In this document: one piece after another, positions 8,225 to 18,470 of the stretch
Layout of the letters: each line of letters begins with the position of its first letter
Numbering within the stretch: position 1 is the stretch's first letter
Position numbers and translations under genes: made by a program
The notes under the pieces: generated by a model
The model's database searches: none
What the model saw: only the letters and a program-made list of their open reading frames with translations
Told to the model about the DNA's origin: nothing
Assembly (NCBI GenBank): GCA_016709575.1
Contig: JADJMM010000002.1
Coordinates: 682,001-746,000, forward strand
Source: Sphingobacteriaceae bacterium
GTDB lineage: Bacteria; Bacteroidota; Bacteroidia; B-17B0; Aurantibacillaceae
Reading direction: 5' to 3'
DNA length: 64,000 nt

Positions 8225-11200
8225 CTAATTCTTTTCGATTAAACTTTCCATTTTAATTAAAACATCAGTGGCTTTACTGATACTGTTAACATCCTCAATA
8301 GCCAACATTAGTTTTTCGTTCTGTTCCTTTATTCGGCTTAAGTGTTTATATTTTTGCGCGTAAGTCATTACAGCATGGAATATAGGAGTAGCAAAATAAG
8401 CCGAGTCTTTTTGCGCGACAAAATATGCTAACATTTTAGTTCCTTTTAATGTAATTTTCTCAAAACCTAAACTCATGGCTTTCCAACGGAAACGCACTAC
8501 ATTAATTAACTCAATCGCTTCGCTTGGCACCGGACCAAATCTATCGCGTAGATTTTCTTCAAACAATTTTAATTCTTCTTCTTTTGTGATGTTATCCAAT
8601 TCACGATATAAAATTAAACGCTCGGTTAAATTCTCAACGTAAGAATCCGGGATCAATAATTGTAAGTCGGTATCAATAACCGTTTCCTTAACAAATTGTC
8701 TTGAGAAAACAGCCTTGCCACTATCCTCTGTATTATCTTCGCCAACTGTATCTTTATACCAATTCTCTTCTTTTAATTCGCCAACCGCCTCATTTAAGAT
8801 TTTCATATAAGTATCGAAGCCCATATCGTTAATGAAGCCACTTTGCTCGCCACCCAATAAATTTCCGGCACCGCGAATATCTAAATCACGCATCGCAATT
8901 TGAAAACCACTTCCTAAATCACTAAACTCAACAATAGCTTTTAAACGTTTTCGCGCTTCGTTAGTTAAGCTGACTTGAGGCGGCGCTAACAAATAACAAA
9001 ATGCTTTTTTATTACTGCGACCAACTCTTCCTCGCATTTGATGCAAATCACTTAATCCAAAATTCTGTGCATCGTTAATTATAATGGTGTTGGCGTTACT
9101 AATATCTAAACCGGATTCGATAATGGTTGTCGCTACTAACACATCATAACTTCCTTCCATGAACCTCATCATCACTTCTTCCAGTTTGTCGCCATCCATT
9201 TGTCCGTGACCAATACCTACTCTTGCGTCGGGAACTAAACGTTGAATCATACCTGCAATCTCTGCAATATTCTGTACTTTATTGTGAACGAAGAAAACTT
9301 GTCCGCCGCGTTTTAATTCATAAGAAACTGCATCGCGTATTAATTCTTCACTATAAATACTTAATTCTGTTTGTACCGGATAACGGTTTGGTGGTGGTGT
9401 TGAAATAACCGACAAATCCCGCGCTCCCATTAAACTGAATTGTAAAGTTCTTGGAATTGGTGTTGCCGTTAAAGTTAAAGTGTCGATTGTTGTTCTGATT
9501 AATTTCAATTTATCTTTTATACCTACACCAAACTTTTGTTCTTCATCAATAATCATCAAGCCCAAATCTTTAAACTTAATTTCCTTGCTTACTAAACGAT
9601 GTGTGCCTATAATAATATCAATTTTTCCTGCTGCTAATTTCTCAATAATTTCTTTTTGCTCTTTTGCTGTTCTGAAACGATTGATATAATCAATATTACA
9701 AGGCAAATCTTTTAATCGCTCCTGAAAAGTTTTAAAATGTTGGTACGCTAAAATTGTGGTTGGAACCATAATTGCCACTTGCTTACTATCGCATACAGCT
9801 TTGAATGCTGCACGTACTGCGATTTCTGTTTTTCCAAAACCAACATCACCACAAACCAATCTATCCATTGGATGTGGTTTTTGCATATCCTTTTTTACAT
9901 CAGCAGTAACTTTAATTTGATCGGGCGTATCTTCATAAATAAAAGACGCTTCTAATTCGTGTTGCAAATAATTATCTTGTGGATAAGCGTGGCCTGGTTG
10001 CGCTTTTCGTTTCGCGTACAATTTAATTAAATCGTAAGCGAGTTCTTTTACGTTGCGTTTTGTTTTTTGTTTTAAGGTGGCCCAAGTTGTACTTCCTAAT
10101 TTATCAATACGCGGAACGTTTCCTTCTTTACCTGAAAACTTACTAATGCGATGTAAACTATGAATGCTGACATATAATATGTCGTTGTCTTTATAAACTA
10201 AACGAACTACCTCTTGTGTTTTATTATTTACATTTAATTTATGCAATCCACCAAAACGTCCAATACCATGATCGATGTGCGTTACAAAATCGCCGGGACT
10301 TAAACTTAAAATCTCTTTAAGCGTAATTGATTGCGCTGTTTTTTGTTTTGTTTCTTTTAATCGGAAACGGTGGTAGCGTTCAAAAATTTGATGATCTGTA
10401 TAACAAGCTACTTTAATATCGTGGTCGACAAACCCTTCGTGAATGTTTAATGATAAATATTCTATTAATGATTCATGTGTGCGGTGTTCTTTTGCCAACA
10501 TGTCATCGAAAATCGTAAATAATCTATCGGCTTGTTTTGGATTATCGGTAAAGAAATAATTTTTGTAACCTTTAGTTTTATTTTCTTTGAGATTATTGAT
10601 GAGCATCTCAAAATTTTTATTGAACGAAGGTTGCGGACTTTGATTAAACTGAATAGCGTTTTGCTGATGAATAATATTATTACCAAATTCTATAACTGAA
10701 AATTTTTCCAAAGCTTCTTTGAAATCAGCCGGCGTAATATATAATTCAGAGGGTTGTAATTGTTTTTATTTCTGATTGGAGATTAATGTAAGCATCTTCA
10801 GCTTTTTTATAAAATTCGGAAATGGTATCGCTGGCGAATTTTCTATCATCAATATAAATTAAACTCTCAGCCTTAAAATAATCAAACACCGAACTCCGTG
10901 ATTCAATTAGTTGTTCAGAGTTTATATTTGGAATAATTGTAACGAAATCATGTTTTGTGTTTGACAACTGAGAAGATGGGTCAAATGTTTTGATAGATTC
11001 CACTTCATCACCAAACAATTCTAATCGAAACGGAAATTCGTTGGCGTAAGAATAAATATCTATAATTCCTCCGCGGATGGAATATTGTCCGGGTTCAAAA
11101 ACAAAATCAACATGCTGAAAATGGTATTCATTTAAAAAGTCGGAAATAAAATCGATACTCAGCTTTTCATTCCGTTTTATCTGTAAGGTGTTTTTAGTAA

Positions 11201-11594
11201 GCTGACTTTTAGTTGTAATTTTCTCGCTTAAGGCTAAAGGGTAAGTGACCATTATGCCTTTAAAATTATCATTAGTCAAATAACTTAGTACCTCAGCCCT
11301 TTCCTGAATATTGGCATTTGAAGTTTTCTCAGGATGATAAGGTAAACGGTGCGATTCGGGATAAAAGAGGATATTATTCTCAGGTAAAAGCGCTTGTAAA
11401 TCGTTAAAAATGTAAGCAGCTTTCTCTTTGTCGGGAACAATGACAAGCGCGTTTTTAGCTGTGGTTTTAAAAGCTTCGGTTAAAATAAAGGCAATAGAAG
11501 AGCCCTTCAAACCTAAAAAACTGCTGTTTTTTTCCGGTTTAAAATTGTAATCCTTTTGTTGTAAGATCCTGTCTAAAATCTTCCCTTCAATCAT
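8225..11594 (-). CDS. mfd: transcription-repair coupling factor (one frameshift)
   Basis: Two frames, 10746-11594 (282 residues) and 8225-10711 (828 residues plus upstream extension), make one protein of about 1,120 residues, the usual Mfd size. The first holds the UvrB-like N-terminal module; the second begins ELYITPADFKEALEKF and carries the RNA-polymerase-interacting domain (LSPGDFVTHIDHGIGRFGG), Walker A GDVGFGKTE, the DEEQKFGV box, TATPIPRT, GRVGRS and the TRCF C-terminal domain. One base is missing or added near 10745 in the CCC/AAC area. Mfd removes RNA polymerase stalled at lesions and recruits UvrA. A housekeeping gene broken by a single base argues for assembly error. Confidence 0.92.
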
Positions 11595-11800
11595 TTTGTT
11601 CGAGACAAAATTACGGATTAAATGTTAAAACTAAATATTTTAGTTGGGTAGGAATCCAATCTTAAACAACATCAAAGGTTGTTTTTACCTCACTTGAGGG
11701 ATATTATTGTGTTAAATAAATTGACGATGCCATTTTTGCATTGTAAATTTATTAAACCCCGTAGTTTAAATTAATAACAGATTAAACAAAAAAACACAAC

Positions 11801-13747
11801 ATGAAAAAACAACTACTCATTTTAAGCTTTGCAACATTAAGTGTAATTGCAACAGCTCAAACTACACGTATGTCATTGTACGAAGAATTTACAGGAGAAA
11901 CCTGTCCTCCTTGTGCAGCTACTAATCCCGGATTAGATGCTCTTTTAAAGTCAGGAACAAATCCAAATAAAATTATTCCTATTAAATGGCAAGTACCAAT
12001 TCCTTCCGCTCCAACTCCTACTTGGTCTTTATATAAAACCAATCAAGCAGAGATTGATTGGCGTTTTAAAACAACAGCCGCTGGCGGTTATGGGTATGGC
12101 ATTTCTTCTGCTCCTTCAAGTCGTATCGATGGGCAAAATGCTACTGTTTTTGGTGCAGCTTCAGACCATCCGGCTAACCTCAACACAACAGTAATAAATA
12201 CTGCCGCTTCTTACACATCACCTTTCTCGATTAGCATGTCACGTGCATGGGATCCAACATTTACTTCTGTTACCCTAACAGTAAACATTCAAGCTTCAGC
12301 TAATTTCACTTCAGTTGGGGCTCTTGTTTTCCGTCTTTGTATGATTGAGCAAGAAATTAAATTTGCGACTCAACCTGGCACCAATGGCGAGAAGGATTTT
12401 AACTGGGTAGTACGTAAATCGTTCCCAACTCTTCAAACAGGAACATCAATGGTTTCTTCATGGACTACAGGGCAAACCCAAACCTTTACAATTAACTGCG
12501 TACTTCCATCTTATATCGTTGATAAATCTGAAATCGCTTTTGTAGGCTTTATTCAAGATGATGGTAACAGACAAGTAAAACAGGCTGCTAGAACAAGTAC
12601 TGTTGGTTTGACTAATGACGCCAAAGCTACTGCGGTAACTATTCCTGCAGTTGTTTGTACAACAACTTTAAATCCACAAATTACTATTTTAAATAATGGT
12701 ACAAACGCCATTACATCAATGACAATTAACCCTACACTAGACGCTACACCACAAACGCCTTACAATTGGACTGGAAGTTTAGCGCCCGGCGCCTCTACTG
12801 TTATTACAATGAATATGGTTACTACAACAGCTGGATCTCATACCTATTCTTATAATATTACTAGCGTAAGTGGTACCGATCTTAATACTGCGAACAATAC
12901 CGCAAAGACTGGCTTTGCAGTATCACCTTCAACTTTCCTAGCGCCAATTACAGAACCATTTACAACTGCAACCTTCCCTCCTACAAATTGGAATTTATAC
13001 AATCCTGATGCTGGCGCTAATACTTGGAGTCGCCAAGGCACTGCAAACGCTTATGTAACAACTCCAGCTGGCGCTCTACGCTACTATGGATGGAATAACA
13101 GTGTTACAGGTGATATTGATGATTTAATTTTACCTCCTCTTGATATGACAGGAATCAGTGCTCCAGTATTAAGTTTTGATCATTCACATGCAAGATACAG
13201 CACTTCTTATACAGACAAATTAGAGGTATTTGTATCTACAAACTGTGGTACAAGCTGGACTTCACTATTCAATAAATCAGGTGCAACTTTAGCAACAGCA
13301 CCTACAACTACTGCTAACTTCGTTCCAAGCATTACACAATGGACAACTAACGTTATTCCTGTGCCAACAGCTGCCAACCAACCACAAGTATTGGTTAAGT
13401 TTACTGTTACTAACGGCTACGGTAATAATATTTGGGTTGACAATGTTAATTTAGGCGGGCCAACTTCTATTGCTAAAGCTCAATTAGCACAAGTGAATTT
13501 TGAAGTATATCCAAACCCTGCTCAAAATGAGGCTAACGTTAGAATTATAGCTATCAATGATGGAGAATATACAATCTCTATACTAAATTCTCTTGGGCAA
13601 TTAATGAGTAATAAAAAGGTAAATGTTCAGTCGGGCGACAACAATTATACGTTTGATACTCAAAATTTAGCTGAGGGATTTTATCATGTTGTAATGGCTG
13701 ACAAGTCTGGCAATACAACAGTAAAAAAATTAACTATCAGTAAATAA
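11801..13747 (+). CDS. Omp28-like T9SS type A cargo protein, paralog 1
   Basis: This 648-residue secreted protein has a signal peptide (MKKQLLILSFATLSVIATAQ), then an Omp28-like region starting EEFTGETCPPCAATNPG with a thioredoxin-type CxxC, a CARDB-like segment (about 270-370), a MAM-like choice-of-anchor region (FPPTNWNLYNPDAG to WVDNVNLGG, about 390-560) and a C-terminal T9SS type A sorting domain (YPNPAQNE to KKLTISK). It should cross the outer membrane through type IX secretion. The next gene is a paralog with the same architecture. A strong hairpin terminator follows the stop. Its function is unknown; the CPPC motif hints at thiol chemistry but this is not shown. Confidence 0.88.
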   Translation: MKKQLLILSFATLSVIATAQTTRMSLYEEFTGETCPPCAATNPGLDALLKSGTNPNKIIPIKWQVPIPSAPTPTWSLYKTNQAEIDWRFKTTAAGGYGYGISSAPSSRIDGQNATVFGAASDHPANLNTTVINTAASYTSPFSISMSRAWDPTFTSVTLTVNIQASANFTSVGALVFRLCMIEQEIKFATQPGTNGEKDFNWVVRKSFPTLQTGTSMVSSWTTGQTQTFTINCVLPSYIVDKSEIAFVGFIQDDGNRQVKQAARTSTVGLTNDAKATAVTIPAVVCTTTLNPQITILNNGTNAITSMTINPTLDATPQTPYNWTGSLAPGASTVITMNMVTTTAGSHTYSYNITSVSGTDLNTANNTAKTGFAVSPSTFLAPITEPFTTATFPPTNWNLYNPDAGANTWSRQGTANAYVTTPAGALRYYGWNNSVTGDIDDLILPPLDMTGISAPVLSFDHSHARYSTSYTDKLEVFVSTNCGTSWTSLFNKSGATLATAPTTTANFVPSITQWTTNVIPVPTAANQPQVLVKFTVTNGYGNNIWVDNVNLGGPTSIAKAQLAQVNFEVYPNPAQNEANVRIIAINDGEYTISILNSLGQLMSNKKVNVQSGDNNYTFDTQNLAEGFYHVVMADKSGNTTVKKLTISK

Positions 13748-13770
13748 ACAGTACTTAATACTATTTAAAA

Positions 13771-13799
13771 AGGCCAATTGAAAAATTGGCCTTTTTTTA
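13771..13799 (+). terminator. rho-independent terminator
   Basis: A perfect 9-bp stem AGGCCAATT/AATTGGCCT with a 4-base loop is followed by a run of T, 24 bp after the stop of the first Omp28-like gene. It separates the two paralogs into distinct transcripts. Confidence 0.88.
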
Positions 13800-13997
13800 T
13801 GACCTAGTTAAACACTCCTCTTGTCTTCAAATGCCTTTCTATAGGAATCCTGTTTTTCGCCTATTAATGCTTGTTTTAGACTCAATTATTAGGGATTTGG
13901 GCTAAAAAAATTGGGCTTTACAAATTGATTTTAATAAATTAGTACCTTAGGATTTCGCCTTTTTAAGAAAGGTTTATTTAATTAAACAAAATAAAAC

Positions 13998-15932
13998 ATG
14001 AAAAAACAATTACTCATTTTAAGCCTTGCCACTTTAACCGTTATTGGCAGAGCACAAACAACACGCCTGTCGTTATACGAAGAATTTACAGGTGAAAATT
14101 GTGGCCCTTGTGCTTCAACAAACCCTGGATTAAAAGTTGTATTAGATGCTAATGCTTCTAAAGTTGTAGCTATTAAATGGCAGGTTCCAATTCCTTCTGC
14201 TCCAACTGCAACTTGGTCGTTATATAAAACTAATCAAACAGAGATTGATTGGAGATTTAAATCAACTGCTGCGGGTGGTTATGGTTATGCAGTAGGTTCT
14301 GCTCCGGAAGGTCGAATGGATGGTCAAGCTTGTACTGTATTTGGCGCAACATCTAATCACGCAGGATATATTAGCAATGCTGTTATCAGCGCCGCTCAGT
14401 CTGTACCTTCACCTTTCTCAATTTCTATGTTACGTTCTTGGGATCCAGGAATGACTGTATTTACCGTAACTGTAAGTATCACTGCTGCCCAAACTTATAC
14501 TTGTGCTGGTCCATTAGTTTTTCGTTTAGTAATGGTAGAGAAGAAAATAAATTATGCCACTGCTCCGGGAACAAATGGAGAAAAGGATTTTTATTATGCG
14601 GCGCGTAAATCTTTCCCTACCCTTCAATCCGGTACTTCTTTACCAACTTCTTGGACAACTGGTCAAAATCAAACCTTTACTATTGCTTGTACTGCTCCTT
14701 CTTATATTGTTAGCAAACCAGAAGTTGAGTGCATTGGTTTTATTCAGGATGATGCTACCAGAAGAGTACAACAAGCCGGTATTACAAGAGCTCCTAACGA
14801 CGCCGAAAATAAAGGTGTTTCTAGTCCTTTTTATAGCTGCTCTACGACTCATACGCCAGCTATTAGTGTTAGAAATGCCGGCACTAATGCCATCAACACA
14901 ATGACTATTGTTCCGGTTCTAGATGCTGTTCCCGGAACACCATACGCTTGGTCAGGCTCCTTAGCTCCTGGTGCTACAGCAACAATAACTATGCCTTCAG
15001 TAACAACTACTGTTGGTAACCATACTTACTCAACAAATGTTTCATTTGTAAATGGTACAACTGATGATTATGCATCTGATAATTCTAAAAATGGGTCTTT
15101 CGCCGTTAGTACAACCGTTGTTCCCGCTCCAATTGTTCAAACTTTTTCACTTTCAACTTTCCCTCCTACCAATTGGTACAGAAACAATCAGGATAATGGT
15201 ATTTATCAGTTCTCAAGAGTTCCAAGCACTGGCGCTTACGCCATCTCTCCCTTAGGAGCGGTTAAATACGACTCGTGGAATAATCCTGTTGTAGGTGATC
15301 GTGATGAGCTTTACATGCCAACTTCAAGCTTTACCGGTTTATCTAATATGAAACTAACTTTTGATGTTGCTCACGCACAAGTAGACGTGAGTGTAATTGA
15401 AGGTTTGGATGTTTTAGTTTCTACTAACTGTGGCGTTACTTGGACAAATGTTTACTCTAAATACGGTGGAGTTTTAGCTTCTGCTCCGGTTACAACTATT
15501 GCCTTTACACCAACAGGTACCCAATGGCGTAGTGAAGTTGTGAATTTATCTGCTTATGATAATTCACCACAAGTGCTTGTTAAATTCGTTCCTTATAACT
15601 CTTACGGAAATAACATTTGGTTGGATAATATCAATTTGGTTTCTACTACTGATGTAAAATCAGCTACTACAGAATTTAATAACATTGAATTGTATCCTAA
15701 TCCTGCTCAAAATGAAGCGACTGTTCGCATCAGTAGTTCTAAAGCAGGGGAAAGCACTATTACAATATTAAATGCTTTAGGCCAACTTATGCTACAACAA
15801 ATAACTACTATTGATATTGGCAACAATACTGTTAATTTTGATACTAAAGATTTAGCATCAGGTTTATATTATGTGGTTATCGCTGATAAAGACGGGAAAT
15901 CAACAACAAAAAAATTAACTATAAACAAATAA
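13998..15932 (+). CDS. Omp28-like T9SS type A cargo protein, paralog 2
   Basis: This 644-residue protein has the same domain order as its upstream neighbour: signal peptide ending in GRAQ, EEFTGENCGPCASTNPG, a conserved IKWQVPIPSAP segment, CARDB-like, choice-of-anchor (STFPPTNWYRNNQDNG to WLDNINLVS) and T9SS type A tail (YPNPAQNEATVRI to KLTINK). Its CxxC is CGPC, the classic thioredoxin active-site sequence, where paralog 1 has CPPC. The two are clearly products of a tandem duplication with moderate divergence throughout. It has its own 250-bp upstream region and its own terminator, so it is expressed separately. It is probably anchored at or released from the cell surface. Confidence 0.88.
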   Translation: MKKQLLILSLATLTVIGRAQTTRLSLYEEFTGENCGPCASTNPGLKVVLDANASKVVAIKWQVPIPSAPTATWSLYKTNQTEIDWRFKSTAAGGYGYAVGSAPEGRMDGQACTVFGATSNHAGYISNAVISAAQSVPSPFSISMLRSWDPGMTVFTVTVSITAAQTYTCAGPLVFRLVMVEKKINYATAPGTNGEKDFYYAARKSFPTLQSGTSLPTSWTTGQNQTFTIACTAPSYIVSKPEVECIGFIQDDATRRVQQAGITRAPNDAENKGVSSPFYSCSTTHTPAISVRNAGTNAINTMTIVPVLDAVPGTPYAWSGSLAPGATATITMPSVTTTVGNHTYSTNVSFVNGTTDDYASDNSKNGSFAVSTTVVPAPIVQTFSLSTFPPTNWYRNNQDNGIYQFSRVPSTGAYAISPLGAVKYDSWNNPVVGDRDELYMPTSSFTGLSNMKLTFDVAHAQVDVSVIEGLDVLVSTNCGVTWTNVYSKYGGVLASAPVTTIAFTPTGTQWRSEVVNLSAYDNSPQVLVKFVPYNSYGNNIWLDNINLVSTTDVKSATTEFNNIELYPNPAQNEATVRISSSKAGESTITILNALGQLMLQQITTIDIGNNTVNFDTKDLASGLYYVVIADKDGKSTTKKLTINK

Positions 15933-15945
15933 TTTCACTACTAAA

Positions 15946-15976
15946 CCAATCTTCTTATTTAGAAGATTGGTTTTTT
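15946..15976 (+). terminator. rho-independent terminator
   Basis: An 11-bp stem ACCAATCTTCT/AGAAGATTGGT with a TATT loop is followed by six T, just after the second Omp28-like gene. Confidence 0.88.
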
Positions 15977-16008
15977 ATATCTTTACTAAACAATTTAAAC
16001 TGAAACCT

Positions 16009-16653
16009 ATGAAAAAAACATTTACTCTTTTTGCATTAATTTTTACAGGAATTGTAAACGCACAAAGCCCAAGTTTAGATACAAATACATACTCTGTTAT
16101 TCGTACAGATGTTGTCTTAAACTCAGGCGCAGCGGCTAATTTTTGTTTTGGTGATTTGGGAACATGTTACGCATCGTTTGTTTATGAAGCAGATGAGTTT
16201 TCTGTATTAGCACCCGGTGGAGCAGTTGTTCCGGGAAAACAATTAGTTACCGATTTAGTTGAAGGCTCTTCAATAGGATACTCAGAAATATATTATAAAC
16301 TCTTTAATGTTGCAACTGGCAAAACCAGCTCTGACACTTTAAGCTTTACAATTAAGTATAACCAGTTACTAAGCGTAAACGAAAATGCAACTGTGCTTGA
16401 AAGCGTAAGTAATATTTATCCGAACCCATCAACCAACAACGCTAATATTAATGTTGTTTTAACGGATGAAGCTCCTGTAAAAATTCAGGTGTTTAATAGC
16501 CTCGGTTCTTTAGTTTATAATAGCACTGAACAAAACTTAAACGGTAAAAATAAGTTAGCTGTGGATTGCTCAAACTTCCATTCCGGACTGTATTTTATCA
16601 CTGTTACAGCAGGTAACTCTAAAGTTACCAAGCGTTTAGTAGTTAATAAATAA
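16009..16653 (+). CDS. small T9SS type A sorting-domain protein
   Basis: This 214-residue secreted protein starts at the ATG at 16009 (MKKTFTLFALIFTGIVNAQ), giving a standard signal peptide; the longer frame from 15967 would put 14 residues in front of it and run through the preceding terminator. The central 100 residues form a small all-beta domain with two Cys (NFCFGDLGTCYASF), like domains that wrap a single disulfide. The last 80 residues are a T9SS type A domain (IYPNPSTNNANI to RLVVNK). No enzymatic motif is visible. Its own terminator follows. Exported through type IX secretion; role unknown. Confidence 0.85.
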   Translation: MKKTFTLFALIFTGIVNAQSPSLDTNTYSVIRTDVVLNSGAAANFCFGDLGTCYASFVYEADEFSVLAPGGAVVPGKQLVTDLVEGSSIGYSEIYYKLFNVATGKTSSDTLSFTIKYNQLLSVNENATVLESVSNIYPNPSTNNANINVVLTDEAPVKIQVFNSLGSLVYNSTEQNLNGKNKLAVDCSNFHSGLYFITVTAGNSKVTKRLVVNK

Positions 16654-16673
16654 GCCTTTCTTCCTTAATAAGT

Positions 16674-16702
16674 AAGCCTCCTTTTGGGGGCTTTTCTTTT
16701 TA
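16674..16702 (+). terminator. rho-independent terminator
   Basis: The stem AAGCCTCC/GGGGGCTT (one G-T pair) with a T-rich loop and T-rich tail lies 20 bp after the stop of the small T9SS cargo gene. Confidence 0.8.
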
Positions 16703-16748
16703 TTATAGCTAAAATTTTAGTTTCTTTGGGCTTGTAAATTTTACAACT

Positions 16749-17759
16749 ATGGAATTATATTTAGACTCAGCCAACTTAAAGGAAATTGAAGAAGGTTTTA
16801 AGCTTGGATTTTTAAACGGATTAACCACTACCCCAACCTTTATGCAAAAGGAAGGGATTACCGATATCGACGGCACTATTGTTAAATTAAGCAAGATAGT
16901 TCCTGTACTTCAAATTGAAGCTTTAGGAAATACTGCTGAAGAAGTTTTAGCTGAGGCTGAACGTCAGTTAGCTTTAGGATTAGATAAAACCAAAACGGTT
17001 TTTAAAATTCCGGTTTCTTTAGAAGGTGTTCGCGCTTGCAAAATGTTACGCGATAAAGGACTTTTGGTAAACGTTCACTTAGTTTACACTTTACAACAAG
17101 CCTATATGGCTATGCAAGCGGGTGCAACTTATGTTTGTCCGCTGGTTGGTCGTTTACAAGATCAAGGTCATGATGCATTAGCTTTAGTACAACAATGCGT
17201 TGATGCGGTTGATTTATACGGTTACGATACTAAAATCATGTTCTCTTCTGTTCGTAATGCTGAACATGTAAGAAACGCAATTAATATTGGTGTTCACACT
17301 ATCACTGTTCCACTAAAAATAATTAAACAGTTAACTGAAAATAATTTCACTACAGTTGGTACAGATCAATTTATTATGGACACCCGCTTAATGATGGTGA
17401 AAGTAAAAGAAGCTGTTAAAGGAACTAATCCAATTGTTGTTGAAAGTACTTCTATTACTGATGCTATTATTAAAATGACTGAATTTGGTTACGGTGCAAT
17501 TACTGTTACAAAAGCAGATGGCAGCATTAAGGGTGTATTTACAGATGGCTCTCTCCGTAAATTAATTATGGAAAAAGGTCGTGATGTATTAAATAAAAAA
17601 TTATCTGATTTAGAATACCGCGAACCAATTACAATTGACGGAAACGTTTTATTAAATGAAGCCAACACTTTGTTTAAAAAATCGAACGTGGATACAATTG
17701 TTGTTACCGACGGTGGTAAGCCGGTTGGTATGTTAGATATTCAGGATATACAAGCCTAA
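16749..17759 (+). CDS. transaldolase-like enzyme fused to a KpsF-type CBS pair
   Basis: Residues 1 to about 218 form a compact transaldolase of the fructose-6-phosphate aldolase (TalC/FSA) type: LDSANLKEIEE, TTTPTFMQKEG, and the Schiff-base lysine in KTVFKIPVSLEG. Residues about 225-336 are two CBS motifs that closely resemble the C-terminal half of arabinose-5-phosphate isomerase KpsF/KdsD (GVFTDGSLRKL and KPVGMLDIQDI). So the SIS isomerase domain normally attached to these CBS repeats is replaced by an aldolase. The gene is 9 bp upstream of a KdsC-like phosphatase and near kdsB, implying a role in Kdo or a related ulosonate. The actual reaction is unknown. Confidence 0.82.
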   Translation: MELYLDSANLKEIEEGFKLGFLNGLTTTPTFMQKEGITDIDGTIVKLSKIVPVLQIEALGNTAEEVLAEAERQLALGLDKTKTVFKIPVSLEGVRACKMLRDKGLLVNVHLVYTLQQAYMAMQAGATYVCPLVGRLQDQGHDALALVQQCVDAVDLYGYDTKIMFSSVRNAEHVRNAINIGVHTITVPLKIIKQLTENNFTTVGTDQFIMDTRLMMVKVKEAVKGTNPIVVESTSITDAIIKMTEFGYGAITVTKADGSIKGVFTDGSLRKLIMEKGRDVLNKKLSDLEYREPITIDGNVLLNEANTLFKKSNVDTIVVTDGGKPVGMLDIQDIQA

Positions 17760-17768
17760 TTTTTACGG

Positions 17769-18470
17769 ATGAGTAATTTAAAAGTTTTTGAAAGTAACGG
17801 CGGTAAGTTTTTAATTTCAGAATCTTTACTCATTTCCAACTTAAGTAAAATCAAAGCCTTTGTGTTTGATTGGGATGGTGTTTTTACCAATGGTGAAAAA
17901 GACCATGCGCTTCAAAGTCGTTTTAATGAAGTAGATTCGATGGGAACGAATTTATTACGTTTCGCATTTTTTCTAAAGAACAACCATTTACCAATTACGG
18001 CAATTATTTCAGGCGAAAACAATAAAGCAGCTTTTACATTTACAAACCGCGAATGTTTTAACGCGAACTATTTTAAAGTAGCCAACAAAACCGATGCCAC
18101 TAAACATCTTTGTGCAACCTACGGCATTTTGCCAAGCGAAATTGCTTATGTGTTTGATGATGTTTTGGATTTAAGCGTTGCTAAAGAATGTGGCTTGCGT
18201 TTTTTTATTTCACGTAAAGCAAATCCACTTTTTAACGAATACGTTGTAAAAAACAAATTAGCTGATTACATCACCGCATCAGAAAGCGGAAATTACGCCG
18301 TGCGTGAATGTAGCGAAGTGCTTATGAGTGCTTACGGTTTATTTGATGAAGCAGTTAAGCAACGCGTTAATTATTCGGAACAATACGCTCAGTATATTTC
18401 TCTAAGACGAGAAACAAAAACAAAATACTTTACAATTAGTGAAGGAAAAATAACTGAAGCCTCAGTTTAA
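17769..18470 (+). CDS. KdsC-like HAD phosphatase
   Basis: This 233-residue protein belongs to the KdsC group of HAD phosphatases, which release phosphate from Kdo-8-phosphate. The nucleophile motif is FVFDWDGVFTNG, motif II is TAIISG, and the C-terminal part has AVRECSEVLMSAYG like the GAVRE of KdsC. It differs from typical KdsC (170-190 residues): there is an N-terminal extension of about 30 residues, and motif III reads FDDVLDL where KdsC has GDD. Cotranscribed with the transaldolase-CBS gene 9 bp upstream. It may act on a different ulosonate or sugar phosphate. Its stop overlaps the end of the convergent DUF1571 gene by 4 bp. Confidence 0.82.
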   Translation: MSNLKVFESNGGKFLISESLLISNLSKIKAFVFDWDGVFTNGEKDHALQSRFNEVDSMGTNLLRFAFFLKNNHLPITAIISGENNKAAFTFTNRECFNANYFKVANKTDATKHLCATYGILPSEIAYVFDDVLDLSVAKECGLRFFISRKANPLFNEYVVKNKLADYITASESGNYAVRECSEVLMSAYGLFDEAVKQRVNYSEQYAQYISLRRETKTKYFTISEGKITEASV

